DNA of 64,000 nt from Acanthococcus lagerstroemiae (lineage: Eukaryota > Arthropoda > Insecta > Hemiptera > Eriococcidae). The stretch covers positions 16,301,626-16,365,625 of the forward strand of contig CM063110.1 of NCBI GenBank assembly GCA_031841125.1, read 5' to 3'. This document shows positions 32,354 through 43,636 of this stretch, piece after piece. Positions within the stretch are counted from its first letter, which is position 1. Every line of letters begins with the position of its first letter. The position numbers were made by a program, and so were the translations under genes. The notes beneath the pieces are model-generated. The model saw only the letters and a list, made by a program, of their open reading frames with translations. It did not search any database and was not told where the DNA came from.

Positions 32354-32655
32354 GTGAGTCATTCTTACTAATTACAGAAAAATTTGTAGTAGAATTTAAC
32401 CTGCACTTTTTTCCCCATTGCTTGAAATTTTATTTGGGATATACGAGTATTTTATTCTTACTTTTTTTACTCTACACGAAATCAATTTTGTTTTGATCAC
32501 CTATTCATTACATTATCGCATACCTTTACTCGCAAAACCAAATAAGTATACATTATATTTCCTCAGTTTGCCAACGGCTACATAACATACTATCTCATTA
32601 AATTTGTCTGATTTATTTCTCATCATAGTTTTTTTTATCTCGATCGAATTTTCAG

Positions 32656-32727
32656 AATTGCTGGAAAAGTTAAAGAATTATAATCAGAAGACTGCTAGTC
32701 AAAGCTCAGCGCCAAAAGATCGAACCG
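32656..32727 (+). CDS. J-protein gene, cassette C, exon 2
   Basis: 72 bases with acceptor GAATTTTCAG and donor AACCG/GTAAGT. It encodes LLEKLKNYNQKTASQSSAPK and DRT. Phases are identical to the cassette B exon. Confidence 0.7.
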
Positions 32728-32824
32728 GTAAGTCATTTTTTATTTTGTTGGCCTTACCCGAGTCATTAGTTCATTTACTTTCCTAAGCGTGTGGTTTATT
32801 CGGAAGATGCTTTTAATTCTGCAG

Positions 32825-32885
32825 AACAAAACGCGAACCATTCAACGAGGGCCAAAGACAAGGAAGATGCACTGTATGTACAGAG
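32825..32885 (+). CDS. J-protein gene, cassette C, exon 3 (linker)
   Basis: 61 bases with acceptor TTAATTCTGCAG and donor CAGAG/GTAAAT. It encodes QNANHSTRAKDKEDALYVQ. Phase is 1 in and 2 out, the same as exons X plus Y together. It resembles the charged stretch before the J domain in DNAJB12/14. Confidence 0.65.
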
Positions 32886-33115
32886 GTAAATTTATTTCCT
32901 TTGATCATTGCAGCTCTATTTCTGTGTAGAATATTCGTGCAAGATTACGTGTTTTACTCTTGAAGCAATTATGGCTAATATTTTGGTATTTAACGGAACA
33001 AATTACCCAATAATCGTTCTCAAATTCTCCTACGGGCTGCGTAGTGCATTCCGGCGAAATGCTAAAACCGTATATCGTAGGTATACCTAAACATAATTAC
33101 AAGTTTTTTGTGCAG

Positions 33116-33261
33116 GATCAAGTCGTGTAAAACTTATTATGAAATGTTGAACATCAGCAGAAAAGCGACCGTGTCGGAAATTAAGACTGCGTATAAGCAT
33201 GTGGCTCGGCTAGTTCATCCTGATAAAAATAAGGCTCCAGGAGCAAAGGAAGCATTTCAAG
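33116..33261 (+). CDS. J-protein gene, exon 4 (J domain)
   Basis: 146 bases with acceptor GTTTTTTGTGCAG and donor CAAG/GTTGAT. It encodes IKSCKTYYEMLNISRKATVS, then the conserved helix II and the HPD loop (ARLVHPDKNKAPGAKEAFQ). The HPD tripeptide, needed to stimulate Hsp70 ATPase, is intact. The sequence and its exon boundary match DNAJB12/DNAJB14, whose J domain starts with a K-C-K-D-Y-Y-E-like motif. It is the only J-domain exon in the window, so all upstream cassettes would have to share it. The product would act as an Hsp70 co-chaperone. Confidence 0.85.
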
Positions 33262-34348
33262 GTTGATAACTTATATTACTATAATGAGTTATTGTCGAAA
33301 GTAACATGGTAGATGTTATTACATAGTTAGCTTGTGCACTGATCATATGGAAATACAGAGTACTGCATGTCCCAAATACTGACCGAAAACGAGAGAGTAT
33401 ATTGGAGACGTGATCAACTTATCGTTAATGTATTGTTAGTCACCTGGCTTTACACCTTGAACCACATATTGATGATTCAGCTAAAATAAAGATATAATTT
33501 CTCTTGATGGTGCGATTTGGCGGTGTCGAAAAAATTCGACTTCGACTTTAATTAGTGCCTAGAGTCCCACTATAATTAATAGTCGAAATGTTTTGTAAGT
33601 ACCTGCGGTCAGTCAATCTCCAGAACATGATTGCCTCAAATGCTGCGGTAAGTTAAATCATTTGAGCCCGTCACCCCAAGACAGCGACTTCAGTTAATAG
33701 TGTTTACTACCAAATCACTGGGTACTTAATTGGGGAGGGGGCAGAGGTTTCCTTCGGTCGAACAAACGTTTAAATCGACTGGGAAACTATATGGATATAT
33801 AAGTAGTACATTGATATATCTAAACATATTTTATTAGAATAATTTTTTCAGTTTCGGTTACTTTACTATTGGAACGCCCCTCGTCTATTTCAACCATTTC
33901 ATAAATTTCTACGAGTCATGAAAATATGCTGGTGTATGAATTCGAAGTTTTTTTTTTCTCTGCTTTCTCAACATTATTTCACAGGCGGTATGTTGATGCA
34001 TATTGCATGATATAGCTATCCATATGTCATTTCGGAGCTATATTCTCTGGTTCTTCTGACCAATCCCACTTCCAAGCCCTTGTTTTACTATTCTTTTCTC
34101 CGGAAAGCAAAATCAGTTTTTGTTGGAAAGGGTTCGAAATATATTTTATTTGCAGTAGCCAGACTTCCTACCAAACCAGTGAAGATAACAATTCAGAAGT
34201 GCTCCGAAAGAAAAGAATTAGTCGACTTATGCCTTTTTGTAAATTTTTGTGAATTTTTGTAGGTACTATGAACGTCTATTATAACCTGCCAATATTTTTA
34301 CGAGTTGATAACTTATTATTCTCTCTGTGCTACGATCTGAAACCAGAG
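33262..34348. other. Start of the 10.4-kb intron 4; no gene
   Basis: AT-rich. Nothing recognised. Confidence 0.4.
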
Positions 34349-34358
34349 CTAGTTCAGT

Positions 34359-34522
34359 TAAAGTACTGTAAACACGAGTGTAGAAACTTGCCATTTTATA
34401 TCCAACCGCGCCCGTTGATGCCGAATTGACTACGCAGTACGCTTCACATAGTCGGATTCGGCATCCACGTGCACGGTTGGATACAAAATGGTAGATTTCC
34501 GCACTTGTCTTGTTATAGGTCC
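34359..34522. mobile_element. Palindromic hairpin element, copy 2, with 10-bp target duplication
   Basis: Homologous to 22598-22766 in the core (GCGCCCGTTGATGCCGAATT and its complement). Its outer arms differ from copy 1 but pair with each other (CCATTTTATATCCAACC with GGATACAAAATGG). Flanks CTAGTTCAGT at 34349-34358 and 34523-34532 are identical. A 9-11 base duplication with long inverted ends points to a Mutator-like MITE. Confidence 0.75.
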
Positions 34523-34638
34523 CTAGTTCAGTAAGAATGGTGACACGTCTAAAATTTGAGAACGCTATACCTCAAAAACTACGTGTTCGTATTTATTCCT
34601 AGGCTTTGGATGATTTTTTTTTAAAATTTATTTATATA

Positions 34639-35247
34639 ATGTGGCAGTTTCTATAAAAAGGGGTAACTTTGTCGGTCCGACGAATTCTGAGTTATGGACA
34701 GTATGTAATAGAGGAATGAATGCCCATTCCAACGAGCTATTGGCAAGATTTGTAGCATTTTTTGTAGCGGAGATACAAGCGGTCAAAGATGAGTGTAATG
34801 AGAACGCACAAAAACACGTTTTCTGGAAAAACGTGTTTTAAAGTTAGACACGCCTTTTTCTCCCACTCTTTCAAGCGGCCGTAACTCGCCGCGGAATTAC
34901 GTTACCAGCCTCGACGAGGGCTTGTTTGAAAGGTAATTTTTTGCTCTTCTATGTGGTAACAATTCAGAACATCGGATTTATTCGTGAGCTCCGAAAAACC
35001 ACGAAGAAGCGAACACAGACATTCGCATTCTTTCTCATTCTCTTTTCATAATTCTCTTTCTCTCTCTCTACCTCTTCTTTCTCATGCGCGTAAGTTTTAT
35101 CTCTTCGTTATTGCGATGTTTTTTCTGGAGATAACCAAAATCTCAAAATTGATTTTTTCAACCAAAAAATTTTGTTATTATTTTTTCGCATTTTCTGAGA
35201 CTTTGATCAATCGACAAAGTTACCTCTTTTTATAGAAACCGCCACAT
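34639..35247. mobile_element. 609-bp MITE with about 37-bp inverted ends
   Basis: ATGTGGCAGTTTCTATAAAA on the left is matched on the right by the inverse of TTTTATAGAAACCGCCACAT. The similarity extends through GGTAACTTTGTCG with two mismatches. The interior includes a small palindrome (AACACGTTTTCTGGAAAAACGTGTT) and CT-rich sequence. No transposase frame and no clear target duplication are seen. Confidence 0.75.
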
Positions 35248-36035
35248 ATGTTAGCGGCATATTAGGAAATGTTGTCATATTATGAACTGCCTAGACTTTT
35301 TAAGAATTGATGGTTAAGCTTAGGCAAATTAAGTAAATGCGGAATTAATTCAAAAAGTTTCCTGGGTTCACGGCCGCCGCGAAGGAGGTATGGAGGTGCA
35401 CCCTCTCCCAATAATGTAGCCGACCAATCGGCAAATTCTCTTGCACGTGTGTTAAATAAAATTCTGGGCGCTTGGCAATTTTTTGTTTTTTCCTAAAGTT
35501 TATTGATGGACTGTTTGGAAAACATTTACGTCTATGTTTCAAAAGGTTGAAAACACGCAAATGGCTCCCTCCTGCGAGTCGGCCGCAATGTGCAATGTTA
35601 CATTAAGGGTGTAACAATTAGCTAGGAACAGGTTGATTGAACCGTTTCTTTTGGAGCCTTCTGGTTTCGTGACTGGTGGAGTAGAGTTTTGCGGCGATCG
35701 GGTTTCTATGACTGTCGATTCATTTTTTTTTTGTGACTCAGCGGCCACTCCCCAGATCATACACCTGTTGTGAAGGCTCATAACGTATGTAGGTATATAG
35801 AACGGTTTTTGTTTTAAGTTTTTCAGTTTTCTACTGTTATTGCCTTCCAACCTTACAAAGTCAACAGTTTTATTTACAATGCCGTAATCTTTCACAACGA
35901 GGCCGTCATGCAATTAGACTTCGCAATATTGCGAATCAATCCAACCCATTTTCAAAATTTTGGTACTCACGCTGTTTCTGAACTATGTGATTCAATTGTA
36001 GATGGGAGACTTGAAAAGGGGTAAGATACATGTAT
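35248..36035. other. No recognised gene
   Basis: A 124-codon open frame on the minus strand (35539-35913) has no recognised motif and no splice context. It could be a LINE remnant. Nothing else is supported. Confidence 0.35.
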
Positions 36036-37500
36036 GGCATTCGTTGATACTGAAAAAGATTTTGACAATGTAAAATAGGATAAAATGTTTGATATTCTAA
36101 AAAGGACAGGAATAAAGAAGAAAGACAAGTTATTTTAAATTTATATAAGAGACGGAAAACTATAATAAGAATAGAAGGAGAGAAAGGGGAGGCAAATATG
36201 AAAAGGGGTGTAAGGCAGGGGTGCTCGTTATCTCCAGTATTATTTAATTTGTACATAGAGTGGGATATAAAAGAAATAAAAGAAAAATTTGAAGCAGTTG
36301 TAACCATACATGGAAAGCGAGTAAAGATGTAAAGAGGCTCAGGTTTGGAGGTGATATTGTCTTATTAACTGAAACAAATACTGATTTGGAAAATATTTTA
36401 AGTGGAATGAAGGAGATTCTGAACTAGAATATTGTATGAAAATATTTAAATAAAAAAAAAATGATAGTATGTAATCGATATGAACATGATAGCTTAAAAT
36501 AAAAATTGTTCAGGGAAAAATTGAGGAAGTAAGCGAATTTTGCTATATCAGGAATAAAATAACAAAAGGTGTAAAAGGGATATTAGTAGTAGAATAGCCC
36601 AAGCTACATTAGAATTTTATCGAAAAAGTAATTTATGCTAATCAAAAACAAGTCTGGAAATCATTTTTGAAAACTTATGTTTGGGTGTAGCGTTATATGG
36701 ATGAGAAATTTAGACCATAGGAAAACCGGAGAAGAGAAGGATCGAAGCTTTTGAAATGTGATGCTATAGGCGGATACTTAATACCAAATGGACGGATAAG
36801 GTAAGAAATGAGGAAATACACTTAACAGAGTAGCAGGTAAAATAGATATTTGGAACAATCCCGTATCCACGAGGGGCAAGCTGGGCTGAGCCCCCTCTAA
36901 AGGTATCTTGAGCCCCTCTAGGCAAAGATACCACCATTAAAAAAAAATCATCATTACGCTGAACGAGAAAGAAAGAAGTGATGAAGAAAATTAATATCAC
37001 AGAAACATTTTAAGATTTAGAACAAAAACTTAGTTGAGTAATTTGGGACTCTTGGATTGAAAATGGTATTTGTATGTAATGGCCCCAATACACTCTCGCT
37101 AAATTACCCGAGCCTGTTTAGACAACGAGGCGAGACACCTATTGAAATAAAACATAAAACCCTTGTACACTTTTCTTTTCGCTTGTAAAAAAGTGTCGGC
37201 CTCGGCCCTCCAAAAGGTTCATAGAGCCCCACCCACACATAAACTCTGGCTACGGGGCTGATTTGGAATTGTTAGAAGATAAGGAATCATGATAAACTAA
37301 TAGGGCATAACCTTAAGCACCCCGGAATAATATCACTCCTGCTAGAAGGAAGGGTGGAAGGAAAGAATTAAGTAGGTCGGCAATGATTTCAGTAAGTTCA
37401 GCAGATAATCGAGGATATTAAATGTAAGAGTTATTTGGAAATGAAAGAACTTGCAAAAGATAGGGAGAAATGGGGAGCTGCATCAAACCGGTCGTAAAAC
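36036..37500 (+). mobile_element. RTE-like LINE, heavily decayed
   Basis: Across many stops one can read AFVDTEKDFDNVK, a segment resembling KRGVRQGCSLSPVLFNLYI, and LKHPGIISLLLEGRVEGKN near the 3' end, which are reverse-transcriptase and C-terminal signatures. The 3' part matches the fragment at 29858-30501 in opposite orientation. A hAT-type MITE (36856-37260) interrupts it. Confidence 0.7.
36856..37260. mobile_element. hAT-type MITE with 8-bp target duplication ATTTGGAA
   Basis: ATTTGGAA occurs at 36848-36855 and 37261-37268. The ends CAATCCCGTATCCA and (inverse) CAGCCCCGTAGCCAGAG form an imperfect inverted pair. It interrupts the LINE, whose 3' sequence resumes directly after the duplication. 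No coding content. Confidence 0.75.
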
Positions 37501-38095
37501 TGATAACCTTCTTATCATCATAATTATATCATACCAAACACGTTCTGGTTTTCTTTTGAATTTGTAGAAAGATCTATAGTCATTATTACGTGGAATGTAA
37601 GGAGCAAAATGTTGATTTATGTAGGTATTTTCTTGTGACTAATGCTTTGGAAAAAAGTTTCTCAAACAACTTTGAACTTTGTACTTGACACACTTTGGGC
37701 GCACACACACATCTACCTTGGTCTTTTTCGTTATCAGTGGGATCACAGTTAGGCTCCGCTACACTCTTTATACCTCGAAATTGGAGGGCGATAGCATTGA
37801 ACTCACTAAAACCAACTCACTTAAGCCCGCGGTCTAGGGTAACTTTATAAAAATCCAAAAAATCATAGCCCTCCTCCCCCATCAAAATAAAAACCGAAGA
37901 AAACAACTATAAAATAGATTTTTTCTGCAATACCTCCTTTGTAAGGAAAAAAAAAAAGCACAACAGCACAAACGATAATAGTGGTACTCGTATAGTTTTA
38001 CATTTTTCATTTGGGGGGGGAGGGCTAATTTTGAAATTGGGGGGGGGCTTAGCCCCCAGCCCCCCTATATTTCCACCCCTGTCAATATCCAGTAG
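37501..38095. repeat. Non-coding repeat with G runs
   Basis: AT-rich until about 37,860, then CCCTCCTCCCCCAT and, at 38,012-38,070, runs of nine or ten G and a GGCTTAGCCCCCAGCCCCCC palindrome. It abuts the truncated end of the jockey-like LINE, whose 3' part is missing. A GC-ended non-autonomous element is likely, but its ends were not fixed. Confidence 0.4.
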
Positions 38096-38159
38096 AATTG
38101 GCGGAGTTTTTCGCTTGCTATAGTGTCTTCTTGTCAGAGATATAAGCACTCTAATTGAG

Positions 38160-40192
38160 GTTCGAGTCTAAGGCGATTCCGAGGTATTAGGCCGATTGGT
38201 GAAGTGGAATTTCGTCAGTGCCAAAGTAGACTGGATAGAAGAGATATTTATGGTTGAGAGTGAATACAACGTGCTTAGATTTGGCTGCATTAATCTTTGT
38301 GCGCCATTTTTTGGTCCCAAGGTCGTATCGATTCAGGCTTTGTTGTAATTTGTTATTTGCTTCAGCGATGGTGTGGTCGCTGTTGACAAAATAGCGGTGT
38401 CGTCGGTAAACATAGCCATGGTAGTACCTCTTGGGTTTGGAGCATCTGCAGCACATAGTAGGTACAGAAGAAGTGACACAATACTTCCTTGTGGAACCCC
38501 TGCCTGGATAGGAAGCCACGAGGAGACTTCACTGTCACGAACTACCCGAAAGGACCGGTTGTTGAGGAAGAATTCCAGAAGGGTTGGGAGGTTGGATGGA
38601 AGAGTGTCCCAGAGCTAGCTGATGAGACCGTGATGCCAGACCTTGTCGAAAGCATTTGCGATGTCCAAGAAAGCGACAGAGTAGAATTTTTCCGGCTCAA
38701 GCGAGTTCCGAACTTTTGCAGCAGCATGGATGGTGGATTTATTCAATTGTGGAATGTTTCCTTTGGAAGCCGAATAAATTGATAGTCCGGAATTACTCCA
38801 TTTTGAAATACGAGCGGTTCAATTTTGGCTTGGAATAGTTTCTCGAAGATTTTCCCAATGGTCGGTAGTATTGAAATCGGTTAATAAGAGGCTCTATTGT
38901 GGATTTTGGCTTCTCAGGTTTGGGTAGAACGATAACTTGAGCTTTCTTCCACTGGGTTGGGAAGTGACGGAGGCGTAGGGCTGCGTTGAAAAACAGCACA
39001 ACATGATGATGCCTTTCTTCGGAAGCTGTTTTAACATAATTCAGGTGATATTGTCAAATCCTCGCGCCTTGCGAATTTTGAATTCATCAATTTCCTTGGC
39101 TGCAAGCACGGGAGAGACCATTAGGTTGATTTCGTCATGGTGAAATTTAAGAAGAGGAGAGAATGGTTCGCCATTAGGAGGATTTGTCTGGAAAACAGCA
39201 GTCAGGTGATGAGCTAATACGTTTCTCTTTGTCCGCAGCATTTGTTGTCCACTGCTTGAGATGATTTCTTACCGGGGCATCGTGGTGCTTGGGATGGTTG
39301 ACAAGTTTTAGTGCGCGTCACAGTGATTTTTCGCACGACTTAGTTGGTGAAAGTTCCAAGGCAAATACCTTAAAAGACTCGAATCCGTGGTTTTGCGAGT
39401 TCCTTCTTTAATTGGGTATCCAACGAGTTGAATCTGGATTTGTTAGCTGGGAAGCGCGTCCGAAGCCAGCGGTGCTTTGCTTTCCTTTTTTCAATGACTA
39501 AGTCGCGTACTTTCATTGGAACAGAAGGGAGAACACTCGATTTCTTGTTGGCAGGTGTTGACTCTGAGGCAGCAGATTATAGTAGCGACGTGAATTTGTC
39601 AATTTCATTTTCAAGGTCTGCAGTGGATTTTAACCGAACACGAAAGTTAATCGCTTGACTAGTGAGATGACGGTATATTGCCCAGTCCGTTCTGGGCAAG
39701 GTCAGACTGGGTCTCTGTCTTGCTCGTAACTGAGCTCTGGGGTTTGAAATTCTTGACACCCAGAAAGTATGTTTCCGTTGAAGTCACCTCCAATAATTGA
39801 TGAGGGCCCCACCGCCATAAGAATAGCACGAAACATTTGAGAGTCAGCTTTATGGTTCGATGAACAATAGATGGCCACCAGGTTGACTTTCATCGAGGTT
39901 AATTTGACTTGAACATAGAAGTTTGAATGCCCATCGTAGCTGATGGTTGAATCATATGGTGAGTGATATTGGATTTAATGGCAATAGCTGACCCGTCGCG
40001 CGCACGATCGCTTGGATGTGGGGTGGAGTAGACAGAGTGGCCGCGAGGCCGAAGGGCCTGATTGATTCATAGATGCGTTTCGCAGACTAAAGTCACGTCG
40101 ATGTTATTGGTCAGGAGAAAGTGTTCAAATTTCTCTCGGTGTTGTAAAATCCCGTTTGCGTTCCAGGTGATTATTTTTATTGATGGACTCAT
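38160..40192 (-). pseudogene. Jockey ORF2: endonuclease and reverse transcriptase, many breaks
   Basis: The start ATG at 40192 opens a good endonuclease N-terminus (IKIITWNANGILQHREKFEH, then VTLVCETHL) and stops soon after. Further on are SSIIGGDFNGN, LTAVFQTNPPNGEPF, RKARGFDNIT, SVAFLDIANAFDKVWHHGL, AGVPQGSIVSLLLYLL and AMFTDDTAIL. These lie in different frames, with many stops, so the gene is dead. Confidence 0.8.
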
Positions 40193-40328
40193 TTTGATTT
40201 TTTTCGTTGCTCAAATTTTGAGGAAGTTTTCGCTTGAATAGCTGGCTGGTTTGGCGCTGATGGTTAGTTATCATTTTCTAGTTTTGCGAGTCTATGAATT
40301 ACATCTGATCGGAAGGAATTGAAACTCG

Positions 40329-40631
40329 TTACAAGGAGTTCAAGACTTGGAGCAATATCAGCGAGGATGGCCGGCTGGGCTTGGTTTGCAGTAACTGACT
40401 GTGGTGATGGCAGTCTTGAAGGCTGGTATATTGTTGTGAGTGTACGGCTGGTGATGGAGACAGTAGGGACTTTGAAATATCCACTTTGGTCGCACAGGCG
40501 AAGGATACATTCTCCCGGACTTCATTGGACTCACGCAATCTATCGACTGCTTTGATCCATCTTCGGAAAACGACGTCCGTAAGCTGCAGAGTAGGTCGGG
40601 CATCCTCAGTAGTTTGCTGTGTGCTCGCCAT
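40329..40631 (-). pseudogene. Jockey ORF1, N-terminal part
   Basis: From ATG 40631 the frame encodes MASTQQTTEDARPTLQLTDV and further residues to about 100 codons, then stops before any zinc knuckle. The same start is present at 7148. Most of a normal jockey ORF1 is missing between here and ORF2. Confidence 0.6.
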
Positions 40632-41164
40632 TACAGTTCGCACACATGGGTGTCTTCTTGTCTCATTTTCACAATTCAGAATGATTATTAGACTATTATA
40701 ATTATAAACTCTTTTGCAGATTTTTTTCAATTCAATTCTTCAACTAGGGCCGAGGAATCCGTCATTTCAAACACTGTGTCTCGGACAACAGAGACTCTTG
40801 GCGCTACCGTCACCTTGGTCACATTCCAGTCTCATAAAAAATCTTTCTGTTGTTCAAAACTGCTGAACTGTTTGAAGAAGGGTCGAACTACTCGGCACGT
40901 CTACTATGCGACCAGATGTGAATAAATAATTAAATATTGAATCATTGGCATTCCTACCATCCACAGTTAAATACCTAAATAATAAAATTTGAGTTTCTAA
41001 AATATTTGAGTCGGCATTGTCAAAGCGAACTTTGTAATTTAGTCGGCATTTTTACTATGTACACCCCCCGCCCCCACCAAATCTTCTTTCGCGCCGGCCC
41101 TGCCCGGGTCTATTAAAAATGACCAGTCTTTTTATAAAATGCTGACTGGGCATCAGACGAATGG

Positions 41165-42060
41165 TGAAATGTGAAATTCAATGTATCGATTTTGGTGTTG
41201 CATTGCTTAGTACATTGGCAACGGACAAAGACCTACCCATGTCCTCCTGTATCCTCGGACTCTTGTCTAGCGGCAGACCAAAGAGAAATTATATTTTCCG
41301 GAACCTCCACTTCATCAAGAAATCTCTCTGCGCACACGTTAAACTGGGACCGAGCGTATAATTGCTGTAAACGTCCTTTTGTGGTGCCCAACTCGTACAT
41401 GTTGTTCTCGGTTTTTCGTAGCACTCGTGCTAACACTGATCGGGCATCTAATTTCCCACGATCGATATCGGGTACAGGAACATGAATTGTCGCACCTATC
41501 TCGGGTGCCGGGAAATTTGGCGTCAGAGTCAAGTCTCATTTTCTTGGCCTGTTGAACTAGACCTTCTTTAGCAGCCATTCTTTCTTTAGAAATGGCTCGT
41601 TTTCTCGCATCGAGAATGTAGATGAGGGAAAAAGAGTGGACAGGGTCATCAAAACTTTCCCGTCGTCGTTGTTGTCATAATCGTCGTTAGTACGGTCGCT
41701 GGCTGCATACAATCCCTGAGGGCGTCTTTAAGTTCAATTTCATTGGCCAATAGGTGGCACAGGTCAGAAGGTAAGCCGGTTCGTTCAAGCCCTACACAAG
41801 CGGGCATGCGGAACATAGCTTCATAGGGACTCCTTTTAATACCCTTGTGCAGAGCTCTATTCTTCATAAATTGTACAAAACGAAGACCTGTACTCCACCT
41901 TGTACTTGTGTTGTCACTCTGCCATTTGTGACCAAATATACTCTGAACATCGGCTCTGACATTTTATCGTCCAAAATTTCGCGTCGATTAGCCATCGTTT
42001 CTCTTCCAACAGCACACGAATATTGTCGTACCTCACTCCTTTGATTCATTTCATGCTGCA
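41165..42060 (-). pseudogene. Integrase-like (Ginger/KRBA2-type) transposase C-terminus
   Basis: On the minus strand, in shifting frames: NTSTRWSTGLRFVQFMKNRA, HKGIKRSPYEAMFRMPACVG, then ATIHVPVPDIDRGKLDARSV and TKGRLQQLYARSQFNVCAER. This string of motifs matches the region after the integrase core in Ginger-type DNA transposons and the related KRAB-A-domain-2-like genes of animals. The catalytic core is not present, and stops and frameshifts occur (for example near 41,560 and 41,930). It is a dead fragment in intron 4 of the J-protein gene. Confidence 0.65.
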
Positions 42061-42643
42061 ATTCTTATCGATCCTGAACAACAGGAAATTGTACGCTCAC
42101 CCGAGGAAATTCTTCATTATAATTTATAATCTGCCTATCGACGTTTCGTCAATTCACAAAATGTTAGTAATTTCATAAAATGACTACCAATAGAGTATCA
42201 TTTTTTTCAATTTATAAACAGCCTACGCATTTCATAATAGGGGCTTTCACAATATGCCGCTAACAACTACAAAAAACCAGTCGTTTAATTAAATACCTGG
42301 AGCATAGTCATTCAATAAAGTGTCTAGATATTTTATTAAGGGTGTGATTTTTTTTAGCACGAAAAGGAAAGTCACAAATCGAAAAAAGAAAGATATTGAG
42401 CGGTTAATAATCATTTCACGAAATATAGAATAAAGGGAACAGAAAAAATAATACATGAATATTAGGAAAAACTTTTTAAGGAAGAAATAAAAGAATCACG
42501 AAATAATAAAACATCGAACGGAAAAAAATTACAAACGAAAAAACCAGGAAAAATTATTGAATTAGCAGCACGCGTTTTGCTTTACTCGGCCTGCCTAGTT
42601 TACGTTTTCCACCTAATGGAACCATTGTTGCTTCTGGTGGCAT
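42061..42643. other. No gene seen
   Basis: Very AT-rich intron sequence. Nothing recognised. Confidence 0.4.
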
Positions 42644-42748
42644 GGTGTGGTGGGACGTATGGCGATGCACGCATGCCAAAGTGGCCCATATGACACAGCA
42701 CCCCCGGCCACGGGAACTACCCTTTCGAGTATCGCGTCAGTGACCGGA
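42644..42748 (-). mobile_element. R1 3' tail, solo fragment
   Basis: Reverse complement of about 20,975-21,078 with about 8% difference. It ends at the same base as the R1 3' end (GACGTATGG...GGTGTGG). This is what an extremely 5'-truncated R1 insertion would leave. Confidence 0.75.
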
Positions 42749-42879
42749 GTGAGTATAGATTCAATCGTATGCACATACCCACTGTGTGCTTGCACTGCAA
42801 ACTTTTTAAAAAATGGGAGGGGGGCATTCTGCATCACATGTAGGCCTACCTGTTTTCAGATGCAATCAGGTACCTACTC

Positions 42880-43000
42880 GCTACTCTCTAGTTACCCGCG
42901 GAAAAGTTACCCATTTGCAACCCTCGGTTACCCTCAGATTACCGAGAAGCCCATCAGTTACCCTTGGTTCCCCTTTAGTTACCCGGGTAACTGGCGGGAT
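42880..43000 (+). repeat. Degenerate GTTACCC repeat
   Basis: At least six copies of AGTTACCC or GGTTACCC with 10-25 base spacing. It lies inside the intron and no coding role is suggested. Confidence 0.5.
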
Positions 43001-43636
43001 TTTAGACGTCGGGCAACCAGCTGCACGATTCGTCATAGTTCTTTTTTCGTTTAAAAACATTAAACATTTCGTGCAAGGGGGTTTCGCGTCAACTTAACTG
43101 ACAGTTTCGTTATTTTGAATTATTTTTTCGTGCTTCTTCGTTCAAACGCCTTTTACCTTTCGTGCAGTTTAATATTCCCCTTTTATTGAATGAATGATTT
43201 CACAATCTATGCCTGTAACATATATAGATAGTTACGCGTAAGAACTTCAGATGCCCCTCTCGGAACGTATATTTATGCATTTTTAGATAGAGCACAATAT
43301 TAATTTATATTTCCTTTGCGCAAGTATCAATTAGAACGAATATAATAACATCCAAAGCCTATGATTGTCTCCCCTTTCTCCGTAGAACTCCTGAAATACG
43401 GTACCCCTTCCCATCTGGACCAGGTTGGCTCTCATTTGAATGCACCAACACAATGAGCATTTTGCTGCACGGTGTGTGACTGTAAATTTAAAGCAGATAA
43501 TTCTCAATGCACCGGTACAAAAATTCATCACCTCATTTGCGGCGTTTTTTACTTGAATTTAGCATAAATATTGCAACTTTCTTAATACGATAGATAGAAA
43601 AATTAACTTCGTCTTTACTCTTTTTTATTGTTTCAG

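Larger units (their letters stand above)
38096..41105 (-). mobile_element. Jockey-like LINE, near full length but decayed
   Basis: On the minus strand: 5' region (41,105-40,640), short ORF1 start, endonuclease, reverse transcriptase, truncated at about 38,096 before the 3' end. Domain signatures place it near the jockey clade. Part of it (39,160-41,105) is repeated at 6170-7745. It lies inside intron 4 of the J-protein gene in antisense orientation. Confidence 0.8.

Noticed and set aside
32908..33090. Frame with VFNGTNYPI resembling a copia gag start
   Set aside because: It is a short frame inside a small intron of cassette C; the resemblance is a few residues and nothing follows.
35539..35913. 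124-codon minus-strand frame as a gene
   Set aside because: No motif, no convincing splice sites or promoter, and low-complexity surroundings. Kept only as an unexplained stretch.
38373..38782. Plus-strand open frames near 38.4-38.8 kb
   Set aside because: They lie opposite the jockey reverse transcriptase, which has clear motifs on the minus strand.
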